Below, piece by piece: positions 7,605-16,644 of a DNA stretch of 64,000 nt. The DNA lies in assembly GCA_021775955.1 (NCBI GenBank), contig JAJFGU010000022.1:1-64000 (forward strand). Direction: 5' to 3'. A program made the translations under genes and the position numbers. The first letter of the stretch is position 1, and each line of letters opens with the position of its first letter. The notes beneath the pieces are model-generated. The model was not told the DNA's origin. It did no database searches and was given only the letters and a program-made list of their open reading frames with translations. Origin of the DNA: Alphaproteobacteria bacterium. GTDB lineage: Bacteria; Pseudomonadota; Alphaproteobacteria; Micavibrionales; Micavibrionaceae.

Positions 7605-9074
7605 TTACTCCCCTTGCGCGACCGTAAAGCCCGGCTCGCCATCAAAGTTATGAAGCATCACCGATTTGGTGAAATTAAAACCTGCTTCGTTCATATTGTT
7701 CATCAGCGCCAGAACCTGTGAGGTTTTTACCTCTTCCTTGTCATTTTCGGCCATAAACCGCAGCCGCCAATTATCGGCGCAGAATGTCCCGGGTTTGCCA
7801 TCAGGCCAGACCTTCGTTCCACGGTTGGAAATCATCTGCAACTTCAAATTATGTTCTGGCAACAGGCAATCGCTCATGAGGCCTGCCAGCTCATCTGCCG
7901 TGCCGCCCCAGTTAATACCAATGTCTACACCGACACGAACTTTGGTTCGCTCCGGCTGCGACTTCAGCTCGGGTAATTTGATTCCGCCCGGTGGCGCTGA
8001 GGAATAATCAACCGTTTTCAAAGTCGAAGGCGTTTGTCCCAGACGTTCAATCACAGCAGCAGAGAAATCAGCCGTGCCGACTTTTTCCTTGCTCACGCCC
8101 CCATCTTCTTTAGAGCGATAAATATCGCCGGTATGAATCCCATCCTCAATTGTCTTGAGCCAGGCATTGTGCACCTTTGCCCCTACGTCGCCCTGGCCAA
8201 TATGCACCAGCATCTGTATCGCCCCAAGAACCAGCCCCGAAGGATTGGCAATACCCTGCCCGGCAATATCTGGCGCGGAGCCGTGCACTGCCTCAAACAT
8301 CGCAAAGTCAGAACCAATATTGGAAGAGCCACCAAGCCCGACAGAACCAGTCACCTCGGCGGCGACATCGGAAATAATGTCGCCATACAAATTAAGCGTG
8401 ACAATCACGTCAAACATCTCTGGATGCGCGGCCACCTTAGCGGTACCGATATCGACAATCATGTGTTCCTGCTCAATATCCTTATACTCCGCACCGATCT
8501 CATCAAAAATATTGTGGAACAACCCGTCCGTGATTTTCATGATGTTGTCTTTGGTCATGCAGGTGAGTTTTTTGCGGCCATTGGCCCGCGTATATTCAAA
8601 TGCATAACGCACGATGCGTTCACACCCCGGGCGCGTAATAATCTTGAGCGCCGCCGTGACATCCTGGCTCTGGCGGTATTCAATCCCGCCATAAAGATCT
8701 TCTTCATTTTCGCGTACAATCACCAGATCCATCTCCGGGTGATGCGTTTCCACATAGGGCGCATAGGCCACGCAAGGGCGGACATTGGCAAAAAGCGAAC
8801 ATTGCTTGCGGATCGTAACATTAAGCGATTTAAATCCGCCGCCCTGCGGCGTGGTAATTGGCGCCTTAAGGAAAATTTTGGTGCGGTTAAGCGAGTCCCA
8901 CGAACTATCGGCAATACCGTTGGCAACACCGCTTTTATAAACGGCTTCGCCGATCTCGATTTCCTCAATGTCCAGCTGCGCTCCAGCCGCATCGAGAATT
9001 TTCAATGTCGCGTCCATAATTTCCGGCCCGATGCCGTCGCCGCGCGCTACTGTAATTGGTGTCTTGGTGCTCAT
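7605..9074 (-). CDS. icd: NADP-dependent isocitrate dehydrogenase, long form
   Basis: A TCA-cycle enzyme (489 aa) that oxidatively decarboxylates isocitrate to 2-oxoglutarate. The N-terminal two thirds is the isocitrate/isopropylmalate dehydrogenase fold: ARGDGIGPEIMDATL, substrate loop VTIRKQCSLFANVRPC, VIVRENEEDLYGGIEY, the metal-binding acidic segment in LYGDIISDVAAE, and VHGSAPDIAGQGIANP. After about residue 340 comes an extra C-terminal domain (VGVDIGINWGGTADEL, VWPDGKPGTFCADNW) as in the long rickettsial/Thermus-type enzymes. The start ATG at 9074 follows GGAGG. It stands alone between hicAB and the phage-like module and probably marks the module's chromosomal left flank. Confidence 0.92.
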   Translation of the reverse strand: MSTKTPITVARGDGIGPEIMDATLKILDAAGAQLDIEEIEIGEAVYKSGVANGIADSSWDSLNRTKIFLKAPITTPQGGGFKSLNVTIRKQCSLFANVRPCVAYAPYVETHHPEMDLVIVRENEEDLYGGIEYRQSQDVTAALKIITRPGCERIVRYAFEYTRANGRKKLTCMTKDNIMKITDGLFHNIFDEIGAEYKDIEQEHMIVDIGTAKVAAHPEMFDVIVTLNLYGDIISDVAAEVTGSVGLGGSSNIGSDFAMFEAVHGSAPDIAGQGIANPSGLVLGAIQMLVHIGQGDVGAKVHNAWLKTIEDGIHTGDIYRSKEDGGVSKEKVGTADFSAAVIERLGQTPSTLKTVDYSSAPPGGIKLPELKSQPERTKVRVGVDIGINWGGTADELAGLMSDCLLPEHNLKLQMISNRGTKVWPDGKPGTFCADNWRLRFMAENDKEEVKTSQVLALMNNMNEAGFNFTKSVMLHNFDGEPGFTVAQGE

Positions 9075-9151
9075 GGGACCTCCGCCTCAAAGGATGAAAG
9101 AAACGCAGTAGCCGTATCTTAGCATCATTTATCCCAGAAAATCACTTCCTT

Positions 9152-9643
9152 TTAACCCCGCAGCTTCTTGTCTTCAGAACGCTTATATACATAAATACCG
9201 AGAACCGACAGCCCAACGGCCCAGATAGCGCTGAGCGAGCTCATCGCGTTTAAAACAATCCCGGCGCGCTCCGTATCAAAAACAATAACATAGGCAATGC
9301 CGAGCATCTGCGCCGCCCAGGTCAGCGCCATCAGATAGCCGAATGTCGGGCGCATGCGCCGCACATATTGATCCTTCGAAGCAATCTCAGCGCGCAGGGA
9401 TTTGTTGATCTCTGCAATATTCGCGGCGCGCTCCTCCAGCTCAATCTCGCTCATTTTTTCGGTATGGCGATTGGCTTCGCTCATCTGCTCCGGCGTAATC
9501 TGTCCGCGCTTAATCGCCTCATCGACATCGCGCAGCGCTTTGGCCGCACCTTTGGTGACGGAAGTGTCAATGCTGCCCAAAGCTTCGGCGACAACATTGG
9601 TTAAAATAGGCAATCCTATTTTTGCAAGTAATGTAGGAATCAT
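9152..9643 (-). CDS. 3-TM holin of the phage/GTA release type
   Basis: A 163-residue protein with a soluble amphipathic N-terminal half (charged coiled region about 35-90) and two clear hydrophobic segments, MRPTFGYLMALTWAAQML and LNAMSSLSAIWAVGLSVLG. The N-terminus is also hydrophobic, giving a 3-TM layout and a short basic tail. This resembles the holin family named for gene-transfer release. The ATG at 9643 has AAGGAG seven bases upstream; the longer frame to 9673 would run into the endolysin gene. It is the last gene of the virion module, directly after the endolysin, forming a lysis cassette that would let the endolysin reach the wall. Confidence 0.75.
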   Translation of the reverse strand: MIPTLLAKIGLPILTNVVAEALGSIDTSVTKGAAKALRDVDEAIKRGQITPEQMSEANRHTEKMSEIELEERAANIAEINKSLRAEIASKDQYVRRMRPTFGYLMALTWAAQMLGIAYVIVFDTERAGIVLNAMSSLSAIWAVGLSVLGIYVYKRSEDKKLRG

Positions 9644-9665
9644 GATTTTTCTCCTTTCAAAATTT

Positions 9666-10145
9666 TCAAACAATTCGATAAAAAATATGTTGGCCGATCA
9701 CGGCGCTTGGTTTTTCACCGCGCGCCCAATAGGGCGTGATGTCTGCGGCATGATAATGCGTCGCCCCTTGCGTCGGATCACCCAGCGTGCCTGTAATCGC
9801 CCGCCGCGCCATCCTTAAAGCGGTAGCGAAATATAAATCGCTCTCACCCACGCTTTGCAGTTTTTTGTAATTGGGGTCCGAGCGATTCCAGCACGAAAAC
9901 TGATATGGCTTCTGACACACCTGAATAATATTATTGCCCCACCAATACCGCCCTCGCTTTTCGGCCTCTGCCACACGGTTCAGGATTACACAGGCCACAG
10001 CCTGCATCCCGGCGCTACCCTCACCGCGCGCCTCACCCCATAATGTACGGGCCAGTATATCGGCTTCGACATCGCGGTAAAATTCATGCGCTTTTTCTTT
10101 GGACTCGTCACCAGAGTCCAAAGCAATTAACTTTGGTTTCTTCAT
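9666..10145 (-). CDS. SleB/CwlJ-type cell wall hydrolase (endolysin)
   Basis: A 159-residue single-domain Hydrolase_2 enzyme. ADILARTLWGEARGEGSAGM contains the catalytic-type Glu seen in the SleB family. It is followed by AVACVILNRV, the aromatic segment YQFSCWN and ATHYHAADITPYWARG. No signal peptide is present, so export would depend on the neighbouring holin. Enzymes of this family cut the glycan strand of peptidoglycan. In this position it is the module's lysis enzyme. Confidence 0.85.
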   Translation of the reverse strand: MKKPKLIALDSGDESKEKAHEFYRDVEADILARTLWGEARGEGSAGMQAVACVILNRVAEAEKRGRYWWGNNIIQVCQKPYQFSCWNRSDPNYKKLQSVGESDLYFATALRMARRAITGTLGDPTQGATHYHAADITPYWARGEKPSAVIGQHIFYRIV

Positions 10146-10168
10146 TGCTGTCTCCGTTTTTGGGGTAA

Positions 10169-10498
10169 TTAATCTTTGGAAATTTTATTGGCGTGTACCG
10201 CTTCGGCCTTAAGCGCCGTGGAATCAAGCTTGGCTTCGATGCGCAACAGATGCTGCGTTAAACGCTCTTCCAGATCACGCAAATCATTATGCGAGGCATA
10301 GTTCTTGGCCACCTCGAGCTTGAAAGCATTCAGGCCCTCTCTTAACTGAGAGCAACGGGCCTCGAGCAAATCCTGCAAATGATCGATGGCGCGCTCACTG
10401 TCATGGCGTGTACGCCAGATCAGCCAGAACAATCCAGCCATCGCCGGCAGATCAAACACCGTGATCCACCAGATCAAATCTTGTGAAATTAAATTCAT
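10169..10498 (-). CDS. small membrane-anchored coiled-coil protein of the phage module
   Basis: A 109-residue protein. One N-terminal membrane segment (about residues 6-28, WWITVFDLPAMAGLFWLIW) is followed by a charged helical region rich in Leu heptads (SERAIDHLQDLLEARCSQL onward) that should form a coiled coil. It sits between the large terminase and the endolysin, where phages often encode spanins or accessory holins, and an inner-membrane spanin-like role would fit. I do not recognise a specific family. Confidence 0.65.
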   Translation of the reverse strand: MNLISQDLIWWITVFDLPAMAGLFWLIWRTRHDSERAIDHLQDLLEARCSQLREGLNAFKLEVAKNYASHNDLRDLEERLTQHLLRIEAKLDSTALKAEAVHANKISKD

Positions 10499-10510
10499 AT
10501 AATTTTCCTT

Positions 10511-11983
10511 TTAAACTTTAAACTCCGTCTTCGCTTTATGCTGCTTGCCGCTACCCATCCAGATACGGCTGCCGCGTTTGGGAAAGACCCTGGACACAGC
10601 CGGCTCAAGCGCAATGGCTCCGGCCACCGCATCCAGCCCGTCATCGCGGCCATGCTTTTTGCCCGGCTTCCATTCCGCCATTTCCGATAAAAACGGCGTG
10701 TCTTTGACGCTTTCATGAACGTGTAACATGCGCGCAGACAGCACGACATCGAACGCCTCTAAAATACGCTCGTTCTTGTTTCGCTTATTGGTCTTGGGAA
10801 CCACAGAACAGGGAATGCCAAGCTTGGCAATCGCCTCACGCAGGAATCCCGGAAAGGTTTTGCCAAGACCGTTATCCTCCACCGTCACCGATGGTAGATA
10901 TAATAATTGCGCCTGAAACGCGACATCGCGGCATTGCTGTGTGACCTCCGTATCATCGCTGTGATTGTCCAGCTCCAGATATTTTAGACCGTGCAGATAA
11001 TACCGGCCGTCTTCATCGGTGAACACAGCAGCAAAAACACTGGCATCACCGCCGCGGCCAAAAGCCGGGTCCCAATAGCCATGCGCCGAGATCATTTTCT
11101 TGCCGTCAATCTCCAACCGGTTTATCTCCTTACAATACGAAATATCGCCGCCATAGAATTGTAGTGCCGATGGATCCAGCCGCCCGTCGGCGATATTCAC
11201 CGGACGCAAGAGCATCTGCGAGGCGAATTTATTAGGCCCGCTGCGCAGCTTGATCCGTTCGATTTCCTCCAGGCTGAATCGCTCCGGCCAGGCGCTTTGC
11301 TCATCTTCATCGACCACCGGAATAACAAGGCGTTCAAAATCCTGAAGAAAAGCCTGCTCTTCACCCAGCTCTTCCCGCGGCATTTCGGCATAAATTGAAT
11401 GGTAGTTATGCGGTGTTCCGACATAAATCTGCGTCCCGCCCGGCACCAGAACATAATCAATTTCCATCAGCCGCTCGCGCAAGTCTTCCCGCTTTTCGGC
11501 ACTGTTACAGGTGCCCGGAACCTCAACATCGTCACATATAATAATGTCGGCGCGACTTCCGGTTATATTCGATGTAATCCCGCGCGCCAGCATCGACGGG
11601 TCGCGCAGCTCCATATCACGGCGCACGGTAAAACGGTCGCCCGCCCACTGATCCGGTTTGTCCGGCTTTAAATGCGCGGTGAGCGGATGACGCTCGATAA
11701 TCTTTTTAACATTGCGCACCATCTTTTTCGCCAGCGCCAGATCCGCCGCCAAAACAAGGATACGCAAAGCCGGATTGATGTATAAAAGCCATGCCGAAAA
11801 AATCCCGGCCAGTGTGCTTTTGCCGCTTGATCGAAACGCCATCAGCAGCAGACGAGCCTTGCCGCCCCTCCAGCTCCGCTCCAGCCACTCCGCTATTTTG
11901 ATATGAAGGTCCGGCGTGCTCTGGTTTTGCCTCCCGTTCCATTCCGTTAGAAAATTTTTGAAATCTTTTTTTGATCCGGTCAT
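10511..11983 (-). CDS. phage terminase large subunit
   Basis: The DNA-packaging motor (490 aa). The ATPase domain shows a Walker A-like loop FRSSGKST near residue 50 and a Walker B-like ADIIICDDVEV near 150. The nuclease half carries acidic segments such as YWDPAFGRGGDAS near 305 and HGRDDGLDAVAGA near 455, as in viral RNase H-fold nucleases. Length and motif order are complete with no frameshift, so the packaging motor looks functional. A strong terminator lies just upstream (12016-12040), which partly separates it from the structural genes. No small terminase subunit is recognisable in the module. Confidence 0.88.
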   Translation of the reverse strand: MTGSKKDFKNFLTEWNGRQNQSTPDLHIKIAEWLERSWRGGKARLLLMAFRSSGKSTLAGIFSAWLLYINPALRILVLAADLALAKKMVRNVKKIIERHPLTAHLKPDKPDQWAGDRFTVRRDMELRDPSMLARGITSNITGSRADIIICDDVEVPGTCNSAEKREDLRERLMEIDYVLVPGGTQIYVGTPHNYHSIYAEMPREELGEEQAFLQDFERLVIPVVDEDEQSAWPERFSLEEIERIKLRSGPNKFASQMLLRPVNIADGRLDPSALQFYGGDISYCKEINRLEIDGKKMISAHGYWDPAFGRGGDASVFAAVFTDEDGRYYLHGLKYLELDNHSDDTEVTQQCRDVAFQAQLLYLPSVTVEDNGLGKTFPGFLREAIAKLGIPCSVVPKTNKRNKNERILEAFDVVLSARMLHVHESVKDTPFLSEMAEWKPGKKHGRDDGLDAVAGAIALEPAVSRVFPKRGSRIWMGSGKQHKAKTEFKV

Positions 11984-12015
11984 TCATTACCTTTCTCCAT
12001 CTAAACTTTGGGCAT

Positions 12016-12040
12016 AAAAAAACGCCTCCGAAAAGAGGCG
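12016..12040 (-). terminator. terminator between the lipoprotein gene and terL
   Basis: On the minus strand CGCCTC at 12040-12035 pairs with GAGGCG at 12028-12023 around a six-base loop and is followed by seven T. It would end or reduce transcription from the structural genes before the large terminase. Confidence 0.75.
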
Positions 12041-12075
12041 CTCTACTTCCATGCTATTCAATTTTAGCCTATATA

Positions 12076-12390
12076 TTACTTCAGACCACACATGAGGACA
12101 GCCTTATTAAAATTGTCTTGGTTAATGGCAAAGGACGACAAAACGGGATCTAACCGCTTAAGATTTGCACACGCTATCATTTCAGTATCTGTGGTTTGCA
12201 TTTTTCCGGCGCCACTTTCTTTTCTCTTTGTCCCAAAAATAGCTAGCTTAGCTGAATCTTCACCCATAACTCGAAGAAACTCATCTGTTAGAACGACAGC
12301 ATCAGGATGACGTGGCTCGACAGCTGATTGGCAACCAGCCCCTACTAAAACGGCAACCAAAGCAAACGTGCTTAGCAATGCCCTACTCAT
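12076..12390 (-). CDS. small predicted lipoprotein in the phage module
   Basis: A 104-residue protein with a signal peptide and a lipobox-like VGAGC ending near residue 20, so it is probably a lipoprotein. The ATG at 12390 follows GGAG at six bases; the frame could extend to 12402. The mature part has two further Cys (ACANLKRL and VLMCGLK) that could form a disulfide. Function unknown. Its position near the lysis genes makes an outer spanin partner to the 10169-10498 protein one option. Confidence 0.6.
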   Translation of the reverse strand: MSRALLSTFALVAVLVGAGCQSAVEPRHPDAVVLTDEFLRVMGEDSAKLAIFGTKRKESGAGKMQTTDTEMIACANLKRLDPVLSSFAINQDNFNKAVLMCGLK

Positions 12391-12425
12391 AACAAACTCC
12401 ATTCTACTGGCAATCTTATTAACAT

Positions 12426-13334
12426 CTACCGAACAAGGTCAGCCGCCATACCCATAGAAAGCTTTGGCATCCCATCCTCAGGAAAAGGGCTTTTATGAAT
12501 CAACCATCTATAGCTCCACCTGTTATGCTCTTGTTCTATAGGAGCATCTCCGATTTGAGAATTACGGTCGCCCCAATAAACCATGACACTCCCAGGATTG
12601 AGTGGCTGAAAATTATATTGGCTTTGCACTTCGTGTGGATGCTCGTATTCGTGCCGCAACCTTACATAGTCTTGCTTCCTTAAATCATCAGCAAGCCACC
12701 AAATAGGCTGCACGATGGGAATTGACATTGTAAAATCTGTTTTGTCTATATGTGGCCTAATGGGGTCAGTAGCCTCTAACGTATCGTTGGTATAACCCGG
12801 GCTGATATTAGAATAAGCCAATATAAGAGATTTTATCCGTTGAAGAACTTTTATACCTGATACCTTAATAAACACATCTTGCAATTGAGCGGCAGCACCC
12901 AATTTTTTTATTTGCGTCTCTGTAAAACTATGAAAAAACCACCCCTCCTTAAGAAGTGCACTCATAGAAACAGGGTCCCATTTTGCCTGTGCTTTTGAAT
13001 TACCAGGCTCTTCACCCCCATAAGCACTATACACATAATGCGCTACTTTTGACCGATGGAATATCTGAGCCAAACTATCGTCACAAGCTGTAGTATTTGA
13101 CTGATCAAATATTTGGATGAGCGCTTCATAGGCAACAGCATTATATGCTTCAGGAGTAAAAGCATTCTCCCATATTACGCCTTTGATCCCGGGCCTATAA
13201 GCAGACCACAGTCCCTTTTCAGAGTTTGTAACCAAAACCCTGTTACTTTCAGGGTGAGAATGCAAATAATCACCAAGATCAATCCTATCAGGCATAGTAG
13301 TTTTACGCCTTATTTTTGCTTGTAAAACAGCCAT
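12426..13334 (-). CDS. unknown protein with an H-x-D motif, possible Fe(II)/2OG-type fold
   Basis: A 302-residue soluble protein I do not recognise with certainty. The second half contains RPHIDKTDF (H-x-D), then NPGSVMVYWGDRNS, then EHNRWSYRWLIHKSP. This is the order H-x-D, small turn, distal His followed by Arg that is seen in double-stranded beta-helix oxygenases, though the match is loose. It lies between the tail-fibre gene and the small lipoprotein gene, all on the same strand. Base composition is slightly AT-richer than the structural genes, which hints at a later addition to the module. Confidence 0.55.
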   Translation of the reverse strand: MAVLQAKIRRKTTMPDRIDLGDYLHSHPESNRVLVTNSEKGLWSAYRPGIKGVIWENAFTPEAYNAVAYEALIQIFDQSNTTACDDSLAQIFHRSKVAHYVYSAYGGEEPGNSKAQAKWDPVSMSALLKEGWFFHSFTETQIKKLGAAAQLQDVFIKVSGIKVLQRIKSLILAYSNISPGYTNDTLEATDPIRPHIDKTDFTMSIPIVQPIWWLADDLRKQDYVRLRHEYEHPHEVQSQYNFQPLNPGSVMVYWGDRNSQIGDAPIEQEHNRWSYRWLIHKSPFPEDGMPKLSMGMAADLVR

Positions 13335-13397
13335 TATCCAGCCTATTTATTTATAAATATGGAAACATACTATATTTATAGGCATTAGTCAAAAAAA

Positions 13398-15431
13398 CTA
13401 CAAATTCTTGCTCACGATAAACCATTGTCCGCCATCGGAAACGACGGTGATCGCACTGTACTGGCTGGCCAGACTCTGGTTGGCCTGATCCGGGCCGGAC
13501 CCACCCTGCTCGCTGACCGTTACGGCATTCACCGAATTATCGGTCTTTTTGATCGTCACCGTACGGCCCACAGCCTGCACCGCATTGGCGGGGGGCAAAC
13601 GTGTCGTCAACGCGCCGCCAAAGCTCGACACCAGATAGATATCCACGGCCATATCAATATCATAAGTCCCGGTGCCGTCGAAAAATCTCGTATTGCCGCT
13701 CAAGCGGTTCGAGGATTTAATATACCAGGCAGAGCCGTTGGAAATGATCGTCGCGTAATCATTGGCGCCACCAAGCTGCAAATCTTTACCATCCGGTCCC
13801 GGACCCGCTCCGTTTTCGCTCACGGTGACAATGTTGGAGGTATTATCAACCTTCTTCACCGTAATCTCGGCGCCCGCCGCCGTGGAGGCCAGTGGCAATT
13901 CAATCGTAATCGCGCCGTTGGTTGCATTGACGATATGCACCGAATGCGACAGATCAATCGCCGTTGTCCCGGCAACATCGATAAACTCGGTATCAAAGCG
14001 CATTAAAGTTGCCTTCAGATCACTGATAACGGTTTTGCGCAGCGTGTTTTTTTCCGGTGATCCCGCATTATAGGCATCATAATTGCCGCTCGAGCTGTCA
14101 TCAATCGCCGCGCCGTCACTTTGCGCCGAAAGATTGATGATCGACGTTTCCACCGAGCCTGTATCCAGCTTTACGTTCGGCACCAGATTGCTCGACTCGG
14201 TTAAAAGATTCACCAGCATCGTCTTGCTGCTACCCGCGCCGAGCCTGAAACAGCTATCCGCCGTGGGGCCGTTGACATTGGCCTCGCAATCGACAAAGGC
14301 GTTGTTCAGCGAACCATGCTCGATATAAAAGCCGCTCCCGGTGGTCGCTGCGCCCTTGGAGTAAACACGAACCGCGTGGAACCTGTTGGCATTGGGCGTA
14401 TCGCCCGCGCCGCTTTTGGTCAGGTGCACACCGTGGGTAATGGGCTGCTCAATCAAAATGCGGGCGAAATTATTCCAGTAACACGGCTTATTGGTGTCGG
14501 TATAACCGTCCAGTTGAATTCCGGTTTTAGCGCCAATAATCTGCACATCAGATACGGAATTTTGTACACATTCCGCCGTATCGCCGAAAAGCTTAATCGC
14601 AATATCACCACTTTCGATACGCAGATTCTGTATGGTACAAAACCCTTCCGGCAGCTCAATCGCATTAAACGTGTCAGCCTGACATTTAATCACCGCTTTC
14701 TGCCCCGCGCCAATCAAAGCCTGTTTCGCGGCAAGGGAAATCGTATTGGTAATTAAATACGTGCCGTTTGGAATAAAAACCGTGTCATGCGCGGCAAGCG
14801 CTTGTTGAATCGCCAGCGTATCATCGGCCAGGCCGTCACCGACCGCGCCGAAATCCTTTACCGAAATCAGGTCGGAAAACTTGTCGCTGCTGGTGCGCGT
14901 TGCCGCGCCTGTTCCTGTGGCCGTAAAGTCCGGCGGCGCCATCGAGCCCGCCAGAGAAACCGCAACCGGATCACCATTGCCGTCAAAGCCCAGCGCCTTA
15001 TTTAGGCGCACAGCCTTATCGGGCAACTGTGTCATACCGGGTGTTTCATGATCGCCGTATTGCAGTGCCGTATCGTTATCGCGCTCGACCTGTTGGATCG
15101 CTGCGACCAGATAATCAAGCTCGTTATTGATCGACTGGGCAGAAAAATCGCCGCCCTCAAGAAAATCGGTGACACGCTCAATCGGCAGTACCCGTTCCAA
15201 TGTGACGGTTACGCCACTGGCCGGCGCCGCATCAAAAGTAACATTACCACCGGCGGTATTTCCGGCGCCAGTGATCGCAAAGCCGCTCACCTGCCCTGCG
15301 CCATCCAGAAAAACCGCAAGATCTTCACTGGCAAAAATTGGGAAAGGGTACGCAAACACAGTTTGCGCTCCATTGGCCGTATAACGCACAACAGGCGTCA
15401 CAGCCGGCATTTTAATATGCTCGGTCGTCAT
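13398..15431 (-). CDS. T7-type tail fibre/tailspike with pectate-lyase-like domain
   Basis: A 677-residue receptor-binding protein. Residues about 1-140 match the virion-anchoring N-terminal domain of T7-like tail fibres (RYTANGAQTVFAYPFPIF, VTLERVLPIERVTDF, INNELDYLVAAIQQ). From about 190, VKDFGAVGDGLADDTLAIQQ starts a right-handed beta-helix of the pectate-lyase superfamily, typical of capsule-degrading spikes. The C-terminus holds two related repeats of about 80 residues (EITVKKVDNTSNIVTVSENG and VTIKKTDNSVNAVTVSEQG), each ending in a WYI/WFI strand. ATG 15431 follows AGGAG. Intact and full-length. Confidence 0.85.
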   Translation of the reverse strand: MTTEHIKMPAVTPVVRYTANGAQTVFAYPFPIFASEDLAVFLDGAGQVSGFAITGAGNTAGGNVTFDAAPASGVTVTLERVLPIERVTDFLEGGDFSAQSINNELDYLVAAIQQVERDNDTALQYGDHETPGMTQLPDKAVRLNKALGFDGNGDPVAVSLAGSMAPPDFTATGTGAATRTSSDKFSDLISVKDFGAVGDGLADDTLAIQQALAAHDTVFIPNGTYLITNTISLAAKQALIGAGQKAVIKCQADTFNAIELPEGFCTIQNLRIESGDIAIKLFGDTAECVQNSVSDVQIIGAKTGIQLDGYTDTNKPCYWNNFARILIEQPITHGVHLTKSGAGDTPNANRFHAVRVYSKGAATTGSGFYIEHGSLNNAFVDCEANVNGPTADSCFRLGAGSSKTMLVNLLTESSNLVPNVKLDTGSVETSIINLSAQSDGAAIDDSSSGNYDAYNAGSPEKNTLRKTVISDLKATLMRFDTEFIDVAGTTAIDLSHSVHIVNATNGAITIELPLASTAAGAEITVKKVDNTSNIVTVSENGAGPGPDGKDLQLGGANDYATIISNGSAWYIKSSNRLSGNTRFFDGTGTYDIDMAVDIYLVSSFGGALTTRLPPANAVQAVGRTVTIKKTDNSVNAVTVSEQGGSGPDQANQSLASQYSAITVVSDGGQWFIVSKNL

Positions 15432-15473
15432 ATGGTTTACTCCTGTAAAAAATTTATGAGTGTTTAAAAGTAT

Positions 15474-16061
15474 TTATGAATTGGTAATTTGCTGTGCCTG
15501 CCCGAAGACATCCAGACCACCCAAACCGAGATTCACAAAATTAGAGGCCCGGTCAACTGTCGAGGACAGGCGTTTAATATTCTGGCTTTGTTGTAGCTGT
15601 GTGCGCTGGATAACATTCAGGCGCCGTTGCTGATTAATGTTCTGGTCGATTGCTCCAAAGCGCAAACTATCAAGTCTTTCACGTTCTTGACGATCTGCAT
15701 CTGTCTCGTCAAACAAGCCAAGCAAAACCGCTTCGGCGCTACCACCACCGGAACTAATGCCACTACTGCCGAAATTTGCCCGCTGCCGGGCGACCGCCCT
15801 GCGGAGCGCGTCGCGCCTTTGACGCTCAGCCGCCTCAGCAGAAGAAGCAATACGCTCTTTATCAAGCGCGGCATTTTCGCTGCTCTGGCGCTGTTGCTCC
15901 GTCTGCCTTTCCTGAAGCTGGCGCAAAGCCAGGTCCTGGCCGTCATTTGCCTCACGCGCGGCCACTTCATTTGAAATTGTATTGGTTACCAATCCGACAC
16001 CTTGTTGAATAACCGGGAGAAACGGAATTATCGACTGAAATGTTGATTCAAGTCCTGCCAT
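15474..16061 (-). CDS. internal virion/ejection-type protein
   Basis: A 195-residue protein. After a short hydrophobic stretch (FQSIIPFLPVIQQGVGLVTN) it is a long Gln/Arg/Glu-rich helix (about residues 30-125), then GSSGISSGGGSAEAVLLGL and another Gln-rich helical part. This matches the composition and place of podoviral internal virion proteins that move from the head into the cell envelope on infection. The start at 16061 follows a GGA-containing site. It lies between the tail fibre gene and the small exported protein gene. Confidence 0.65.
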   Translation of the reverse strand: MAGLESTFQSIIPFLPVIQQGVGLVTNTISNEVAAREANDGQDLALRQLQERQTEQQRQSSENAALDKERIASSAEAAERQRRDALRRAVARQRANFGSSGISSGGGSAEAVLLGLFDETDADRQERERLDSLRFGAIDQNINQQRRLNVIQRTQLQQSQNIKRLSSTVDRASNFVNLGLGGLDVFGQAQQITNS

Positions 16062-16163
16062 CTTTTTTCCTTTCATATTTAAAAATTGATACAAAGCCTT
16101 CAGGCCCTTACCCGAAAAGGGCAAAGGCCTGTTGATATAGAATTCGAAAATTATATGTGGTTT

Positions 16164-16511
16164 TTAGCGCTGCCGGAGCTCGCGCATTTCACAATCGGAA
16201 TAACTTTTAGCCTCCCGACTGTATCGCTCTGCCTTCTCTGCAAAACCTGCCGAGTCTTCAACAAACCGCTCCAGTTTCCTGATATAGCCTTCCCTGTCCC
16301 GGTCGTAGGATTGAAGCTCCCAGCGGTCGCATTCACCGCCCCGGTCTAAAGCAGAATCTTTGAGGCAATCCGGAACCCTTGGCCGATCATAAGATCCGGG
16401 CGGCTGCGGCGCAGAAGGCGGCTGTGGCGAAGAGCAAAAAGCATGCGCGGCACTTGCAAAAGACAAAAACACAGCGCCACCTATAATCAAACCAAAAATC
16501 AGATGACGCAT
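16164..16511 (-). CDS. small exported protein of unknown function
   Basis: A 115-residue protein with a clear signal peptide ending AAHAF near residue 25. A Pro-rich segment, two Cys and a charged helical region (YDRDREGYIRKLERFVEDSA onward) follow. ATG 16511 has GAGGG upstream. No family is recognised. Exported proteins are unusual in the middle of a virion module, so it may act in the producing cell, for example in release or exclusion. Confidence 0.6.
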   Translation of the reverse strand: MRHLIFGLIIGGAVFLSFASAAHAFCSSPQPPSAPQPPGSYDRPRVPDCLKDSALDRGGECDRWELQSYDRDREGYIRKLERFVEDSAGFAEKAERYSREAKSYSDCEMRELRQR

Positions 16512-16644
16512 ATGAAACCCTCAGCCTGTTAATAAATTGCCCTTGGACAGTATAGAACGGTTACGAAGCCAGACAACCATAAACACATTGGTTTTGTTTT
16601 TTAATATGAATCTAAACTTCTTCATCATAGTCCCGGCTTCATCT

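Noticed and set aside
8034-9122. 362-codon frame opposite icd
   Set aside because: Antisense shadow of a strongly conserved enzyme gene.
9075-9151. Left attachment site of a prophage
   Set aside because: I found no direct repeat shared with the right end near 27.6-27.7 kb, no tRNA and no integrase.
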